Positions 23,090 through 26,359 of a stretch of DNA of 26,359 nucleotides are shown here, in pieces (position 1 is the stretch's first letter; every line of letters begins with the position of its first letter). The notes beneath the pieces were generated by a model. That model did not search any database, was not told where the DNA came from, and saw only the letters and a program-made list of their open reading frames with translations. A program made the position numbers and the translations under genes. Source of the DNA: Pantoea cypripedii (GTDB taxonomy: Bacteria; Pseudomonadota; Gammaproteobacteria; Enterobacterales; Enterobacteriaceae); assembly GCF_011395035.1 (NCBI RefSeq), contig NZ_CP024768.1, positions 3,890,443-3,916,801 on the forward strand, read 5' to 3'.

Positions 23090-23691
23090 GCCAGCATCTC
23101 CTCAACTTGCTTAACTGCTTCAGCAGTCATAACGACTTTGTCGAAGGCGATCAGGCTAACTGGGTCGATACCCGCTGCATCACGCACGTCAACCTTGTAC
23201 AGGTTACGCGCAGCCAGGAACAGATTCTCATCCAGTTCACCGGTGATGATCAGCACGTCTTCCAGCGCCATGTCTTTCAGTTTCTGTGCCAGCAGCTTGG
23301 TTTTCGGTGCTTCAACAGAGAACGACTCGACAACGATCAGACGGTCCTGACGTACCAGTTCGGACAGGATGCTTTTCAGCGCGCCGCGGTACATCTTTTT
23401 GTTAACTTTTTGACTGTGGTCCTGCGGACGTGCAGCGAAGGTCACGCCACCTGAACGCCAGATCGGGCTCTTGATAGAACCTGAACGCGCACGGCCGGTA
23501 CCTTTCTGGCGCCACGGCTTTTTGCCTGAACCAGTTACTTCAGCACGAGTTTTCTGCGCACGAGTACCCTGACGAGCACCAGCAGCGTAAGCAACAACAA
23601 CCTGGTGAACCAGCGCTTCGTTGAAATCACGACCGAAGGTAGTTTCGGAAACAGTCAGCGCGCTCTGCGCGTCTTTCAATACTAATTCCAT
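23086..23691 (-). CDS. rplD: 50S ribosomal protein L4, S10 operon regulator
   Basis: L4 is an early assembly protein whose extended loop (about 40-95, GARQGTRAQKTRAEVTGSGK onward) reaches into the nascent-chain tunnel. In E. coli it also represses its own S10 operon by stimulating attenuation and blocking translation at the leader. That leader structure is present here at 24702-24848. The 201 residues equal E. coli. It overlaps rplW by 4 bases and lies 10 bases after rplC. Confidence 0.99.
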   Translation of the reverse strand: MELVLKDAQSALTVSETTFGRDFNEALVHQVVVAYAAGARQGTRAQKTRAEVTGSGKKPWRQKGTGRARSGSIKSPIWRSGGVTFAARPQDHSQKVNKKMYRGALKSILSELVRQDRLIVVESFSVEAPKTKLLAQKLKDMALEDVLIITGELDENLFLAARNLYKVDVRDAAGIDPVSLIAFDKVVMTAEAVKQVEEMLA

Positions 23692-23701
23692 TGCTATCCC
23701 C

Positions 23702-24328
23702 TTACGCCTTCACAGCTGGTTTAACGATCAGGTCGCTACCGGTCGCACCCGGAACAGCACCTTTCACCAGCAGCAGGTTGCGCTCAGCGTCAACACGTAC
23801 TACTTCCAGGCTCTGAACGGTTACGCGCTCATTACCCAGCTGGCCAGCCATTTTCTTGCCTTTGAACACTTTGCCCGGAGTCTGGTTCTGACCGATAGAA
23901 CCCGGTACGCGGTGAGACAAGGAGTTACCGTGAGTCGCGTCCTGGGTACGGAAGTTCCAGCGCTTAACGGTACCTGCGAAACCTTTACCTTTAGAGGTAC
24001 CGGTTACGTCTACTTTTTTAACGTCAGCGAAAATTTCAACACTGATGCTCTGGCCAACAGAGTATTCCTCACCTTCGGTGCGGAATTCCCACAGACCACG
24101 GCCAGCTTCAACGCCAGCTTTAGCAAAATGACCTGCTTCCGGTTTGGTCACACGGTTAGCTTTTTTAGCACCGGTGGTAACCTGGATCGCCTGGTAACCA
24201 TCGTTCTCCAGACCTTTGACCTGGGTAACGCGGTTTGCTTCAACTTCGATTACGGTGACGGGGATAGATACGCCATCTTCAGTGAAGATGCGGGTCATGC
24301 CCACTTTTTTACCGACTAAACCAATCAT
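23702..24328 (-). CDS. rplC: 50S ribosomal protein L3
   Basis: L3 is one of the first proteins to assemble on 23S rRNA and its long loop approaches the peptidyl transferase centre. The loop is visible as HGNSLSHRVPGSIGQNQTPG (133-152); Gln149 corresponds to Gln150, the residue N5-methylated by PrmB in E. coli. The 208 residues are one fewer than in E. coli. It lies 32 bases after rpsJ. Confidence 0.99.
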   Translation of the reverse strand: MIGLVGKKVGMTRIFTEDGVSIPVTVIEVEANRVTQVKGLENDGYQAIQVTTGAKKANRVTKPEAGHFAKAGVEAGRGLWEFRTEGEEYSVGQSISVEIFADVKKVDVTGTSKGKGFAGTVKRWNFRTQDATHGNSLSHRVPGSIGQNQTPGKVFKGKKMAGQLGNERVTVQSLEVVRVDAERNLLLVKGAVPGATGSDLIVKPAVKA

Positions 24329-24360
24329 TGTTTCAACCTCTCAATCGCTCGATGACCTGA

Positions 24361-24672
24361 TTAACCCAGGCTGATCTGCACGTCTACACCGGCAGCCAGA
24401 TCCAGACGCATCAGAGCATCAACGGTTTTTTCAGTTGGCTCAACGATGTCTACCAGACGCTTGTGAGTGCGGATTTCGTACTGATCACGCGCATCTTTGT
24501 TAACGTGCGGAGAGATCAGAACGGTGAAGCGCTCTTTGCGAGTCGGCAGCGGGATCGGACCACGTACCTGCGCACCAGTGCGCTTGGCAGTCTCAACGAT
24601 TTCCGCGGTTGATTGATCGATCAGGCGATGATCAAACGCTTTAAGACGGATACGGATTCTTTGGTTCTGCAT
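24361..24672 (-). CDS. rpsJ: 30S ribosomal protein S10 (NusE)
   Basis: S10 is a 30S head protein and, as NusE, partners NusB on boxA RNA in rRNA antitermination and links NusG to the ribosome. The 103 residues start [20 protein letters not shown] and include the ribosome-embedded loop [19 protein letters not shown]. Length equals E. coli. It is the first gene of the S10 operon, with a leader of about 176 bases carrying the L4-type attenuator. Confidence 0.99.
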
Positions 24673-24848
24673 GAGACCAGAGCTCCAAACATTTTATAAA
24701 CGAAAAAAATTACTACCCACACCCATTACGATTGATGGGGGAGTGTAATCGTTCAGCATATAACTCCCCAATTGGGAGTATTGTCAGGCGGCCTAGCTTA
24801 CAGCCACCTGCGATTCTGCTCGAATCGCGCCTGCCAATATCGGCAGGC
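24673..24848 (-). promoter_or_regulatory. S10 operon leader RNA (L4-responsive)
   Basis: The leader length (about 176 bases) and its hairpins follow the E. coli S10 leader. In transcription order I see GCCTGCC/GGCAGGC (24848-24829), GCGATTC/GAATCGC (24828-24810), ACTCCC/GGGAGT (24779-24763, corresponding to E. coli hairpin HD) and the attenuator hairpin (24749-24709). L4 acts on the HD/HE region in E. coli. rpsJ has GGAG as its ribosome-binding site, 10 bases before ATG. Confidence 0.85.
24702..24749 (-). terminator. S10 leader attenuator hairpin
   Basis: On the minus strand ATTAC (24749-24745) pairs with GTAAT (24713-24709), with an imperfect inner stem built from the CTCCCCCAT and ATGGGTGTGGG segments, followed by a run of T to about 24703. 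This is the position of hairpin HE, where L4 and NusA promote termination in E. coli. Confidence 0.8.
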
Positions 24849-24854
24849 CCGCGC

Positions 24855-24882
24855 ATTATACGCAAATCTGTTCAGGAAGCAA
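24855..24882 (-). promoter_or_regulatory. S10 operon promoter
   Basis: On the minus strand TTGCTT (24877-24882), a 16-base spacer and a perfect TATAAT (24855-24860) are followed by the GC-rich discriminator GCGCGGGCC. Strength and discriminator suit a growth-rate and ppGpp-controlled promoter. The bfr terminator lies about 40 bases upstream. Confidence 0.9.
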
Positions 24883-24920
24883 CCCGTGGTGTGTTTTTAA
24901 TCAGAATAGCGAGAGAAAGG

Positions 24921-24958
24921 AAAAGAAAAGCCCGCGTTGATCGCAAATCGCAGCGGGC
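24921..24958 (-). terminator. Terminator of bfr
   Basis: On the minus strand GCCCGC (24958-24953) pairs with GCGGGC (24935-24930), with possible inner pairing, followed by TTTTCTTTT. It begins 27 bases after the bfr stop and separates the iron-storage genes from the S10 promoter. Confidence 0.85.
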
Positions 24959-24984
24959 GGAGATGCACAGCAAAGATAATACTA

Positions 24985-25476
24985 TCAGCTGCCCCCCTCC
25001 TCCTCTCTGACCTGAATTTGCGATTGCAGGTAATTCGGGAGACCAATCTTGCTCACCAAATCCAGCTCGGTTTCCAGCCAGTCGATATGATGCTCTTCCT
25101 CTGCCAGAATCTCGATCATCATGTCACGACTGACATAATCGTGAACTTTATCCGCATAGGCAATCGCTTCGCGCAGGTCCTTCGCACCTTCCAGTTCCAG
25201 CGCCAGGTCAGACTGCAGCATTTCCGGAACATCTTCACCAATACGCAACCGACCCAGATCCTGCAGATTGGGAATCCCTTCAAGAAAAAGAATGCGTTCA
25301 ATGTACTTGTCCGCATGCTTCATTTCATCAATGGATTCGTGGTATTCCACATCATTGAGGCGTATCAGGCCCCAGTTTTTGAACATGCGCGCATGAAGAA
25401 AGTACTGATTGATTGCAACCAGCTCATTCCCCAGCAATTTGTTGAGATGATTTATGATTTTAGTGTCGCCCTTCAT
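24985..25476 (-). CDS. bfr: Bacterioferritin
   Basis: Bfr forms a 24-subunit haem-containing shell that oxidises and stores iron. The 163-residue product has the ferroxidase ligands Glu18, Glu51, His54, Glu94, Glu127 and His130, and the haem ligand Met52. Residues 125-130 read AEEEHH where E. coli has RDEEGH, leaving the ligands unchanged. The C-terminal tail is about five residues longer than in E. coli (158), with extra acidic and glycine residues. GGAGG precedes the ATG. It is 101 bases after bfd, which encodes its iron-release partner. Confidence 0.98.
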   Translation of the reverse strand: MKGDTKIINHLNKLLGNELVAINQYFLHARMFKNWGLIRLNDVEYHESIDEMKHADKYIERILFLEGIPNLQDLGRLRIGEDVPEMLQSDLALELEGAKDLREAIAYADKVHDYVSRDMMIEILAEEEHHIDWLETELDLVSKIGLPNYLQSQIQVREEEGGS

Positions 25477-25577
25477 TTCGCTTCCTCCGCTTCCAGTTCA
25501 TTAGAGCGTAGATGCGGATAAAAAGAAGTCAAAAAAACGCGACAGTTTTTGTGGTTATTACCAAAGCAGGTCTGGCA

Positions 25578-25772
25578 TCAGGCAATTTCTTTGTATAGCG
25601 GCACCTGCTGCAATTCGTCATCCATAATCTCACGCGCAGCGCGAATGCATTTACCACACTGTTTTCCAATAGGAACCAGCTGGCGCAAATGCTGAATAGA
25701 TTTAGGCTGATAGCGGCGGACCACCTCGCGGAGGGTTTTATCACTCACGGCATTACACAGACAGACGTACAT
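25578..25772 (-). CDS. bfd: Bacterioferritin-associated ferredoxin Bfd
   Basis: Bfd carries a [2Fe-2S] cluster and reduces the bacterioferritin core to release iron under starvation. The 64 residues equal E. coli Bfd and show the four cluster ligands Cys4, Cys6, Cys39 and Cys42 in the order CxC...CxxC typical of BFD-like domains. It lies between tuf and bfr, with a Fur-like site inside its own promoter, consistent with induction by low iron. Gap to bfr is 101 bases. Confidence 0.97.
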   Translation of the reverse strand: MYVCLCNAVSDKTLREVVRRYQPKSIQHLRQLVPIGKQCGKCIRAAREIMDDELQQVPLYKEIA

Positions 25773-25804
25773 TTACTGCGGACTCCAGTACAATTTCTGA
25801 TCAA

Positions 25805-25833
25805 AGTGTAAATGAGAATGGTTTTTATTTCAA
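25805..25833 (-). promoter_or_regulatory. Candidate bfd promoter
   Basis: On the minus strand TTGAAA (25828-25833, 5 of 6), a 17-base spacer and TACACT (25805-25810, 4 of 6) lie 33 bases upstream of the bfd ATG. The spacer is occupied by a Fur-box-like sequence. Confidence 0.6.
25813..25827. promoter_or_regulatory. Candidate Fur box in the bfd promoter
   Basis: The plus strand reads TGAGAATGGTTTTTA, matching 11 of 15 positions of the 7-1-7 Fur consensus TGATAATGATTATCA. It lies wholly inside the spacer between the -35 and -10 of the bfd promoter, where Fur-Fe(II) would block polymerase. bfd is Fur-repressed in E. coli. Confidence 0.6.
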
Positions 25834-25883
25834 ACCTGGATTTTGTGTGGGATTAACATCCATCTGCGAGGAATTTTCAGCAT

Positions 25884-25912
25884 AAAAAAAGAGCACCGAA
25901 GTGCTCTTTTTT
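25884..25912 (-). terminator. Terminator of the tuf operon
   Basis: On the minus strand GAGCAC/GTGCTC closes a TTCG tetraloop, extended by A/T pairs and ending in seven T. It lies 45 bases after the tuf stop and separates the str operon from bfd. Confidence 0.93.
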
Positions 25913-25922
25913 CAATTGCTCA

Positions 25923-25944
25923 GATGGCTACCGAAGCAGCCACC
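25923..25944 (-). other. Hairpin in the tuf 3' untranslated region
   Basis: On the minus strand GGTGGCTGC and GGTAGCCATC flank TTC and fold into a 9-bp stem (two G-U pairs) closed by a C(UUCG)G tetraloop. It sits between the tuf stop and the terminator, making two UUCG hairpins in tandem. It could stabilise the mRNA 3' end; no T tract follows. Confidence 0.6.
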
Positions 25945-25957
25945 TGTGTCAACGCAA

Positions 25958-26359
25958 TTAAGCGATAACTTTAGCAACAACGCCCGCACCAACGGTACGG
26001 CCGCCTTCGCGGATTGCGAAGCGCAGACCTTCGTCCATCGCGATCGGGTGAATCAGGGTAACAACCATTTTGATGTTGTCGCCCGGCATTACCATCTCTA
26101 CGCCTTCCGGCAGTTCTACTGAACCGGTTACGTCAGTTGTACGGAAGTAGAACTGAGGACGGTAGCCTTTGAAGAACGGAGTATGACGGCCGCCTTCGTC
26201 TTTAGACAGAACGTAAACTTCTGACTCGAACTGAGTGTGCGGCTTGATGGTACCCGGCTTAGCCAGTACCTGACCACGCTGGATGTCTTCACGCTTGATA
26301 CCGCGCAGCAGAACACCACAGTTTTCACCAGCCTGACCCTGATCCAGCAGTTTGCGGAA
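25958..26359 (-). CDS. tufA: Elongation factor Tu, C-terminal part (partial)
   Basis: EF-Tu delivers aminoacyl-tRNA to the ribosome as a GTP complex. The 133 residues here start FRKLLDQGQAGENCGVLLRG and end GAGVVAKVIA, covering the end of domain 2 and all of domain 3; the start of the gene and its G domain lie past the right edge. The neighbouring bfd gene identifies this copy as tufA of the str operon rather than tufB, by E. coli gene order. Sequence appears essentially identical to E. coli EF-Tu over this part. Confidence 0.97.
   Translation of the reverse strand, partial: FRKLLDQGQAGENCGVLLRGIKREDIQRGQVLAKPGTIKPHTQFESEVYVLSKDEGGRHTPFFKGYRPQFYFRTTDVTGSVELPEGVEMVMPGDNIKMVVTLIHPIAMDEGLRFAIREGGRTVGAGVVAKVIA

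Noticed and set aside
24732..25521. Plus-strand open frames opposite the S10 leader and bfr
   Set aside because: They are antisense to a regulatory RNA and to an intact bfr gene, with no supporting motif.
1..26359. Mobile elements, CRISPR arrays, attachment sites or horizontally acquired islands
   Set aside because: No transposase, integrase, tRNA-adjacent repeat, direct-repeat array or break in the enterobacterial gene order was seen; base and codon use look uniform by eye.

Overview
This window is a stretch of conserved housekeeping chromosome from a gamma-proteobacterium of the order Enterobacterales. Gene order and the residue patterns of nearly every protein match the Escherichia coli segment that runs from rrnD through yrdA-yrdB-aroE-tsaC-yrdD-smg-dprA, def-fmt-rsmB-trkA-mscL, arfA-zntR-yhdN and the alpha, spc and S10 ribosomal operons to bfr-bfd-tufA. 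The 5' end of the 16S gene (variable region V1 and flanks) looks like Erwinia/Pantoea, so the family Erwiniaceae is my best guess. That placement is from memory of 16S signatures and was not computed.

Layout. Bases 1-161 are the 5' end of a 16S rRNA gene on the minus strand, preceded by an rrn leader with boxA and tandem P1 and P2 promoters (to about 487). yrdA (+) is divergent from the rrn operon and collides tail to tail with a minus-strand cluster yrdB-aroE-tsaC-yrdD-smg-dprA. Divergent from dprA is the plus-strand run def-fmt-rsmB-trkA, then mscL. mscL faces arfA; arfA, zntR and yhdN follow on the minus strand. From 10977 to 24882 the minus strand carries, in transcription order, the S10 operon (11 genes), the spc operon (12 genes) and the alpha operon (5 genes). 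The right end holds bfr and bfd (minus), then the 3' third of a tuf gene (tufA by position), cut by the window edge.

How the genes work together. The window is dominated by protein synthesis: 26 ribosomal proteins, the RNA polymerase alpha subunit, the SecY translocon, EF-Tu, the enzymes that formylate initiator tRNA and deformylate nascent chains (Fmt, Def), the 16S methylase RsmB, a tRNA t6A enzyme (TsaC) and the ribosome-rescue factor ArfA. Each ribosomal operon carries its regulatory RNA near the gene for its expected autogenous repressor: an L4-type attenuator before rpsJ, an S8-type hairpin over the rplE start, and an S4-type leader before rpsM. Iron and metal handling appear as bfr/bfd with a Fur-like site and as zntR; osmotic and K+ handling as trkA and mscL.

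I found no mobile element, CRISPR array, prophage, gene decay or clear sign of foreign DNA. I also see no undescribed multi-gene system. The observations worth a second look are regulatory RNA structures, notably the hairpin inside the arfA reading frame, and small lineage-specific protein tails.
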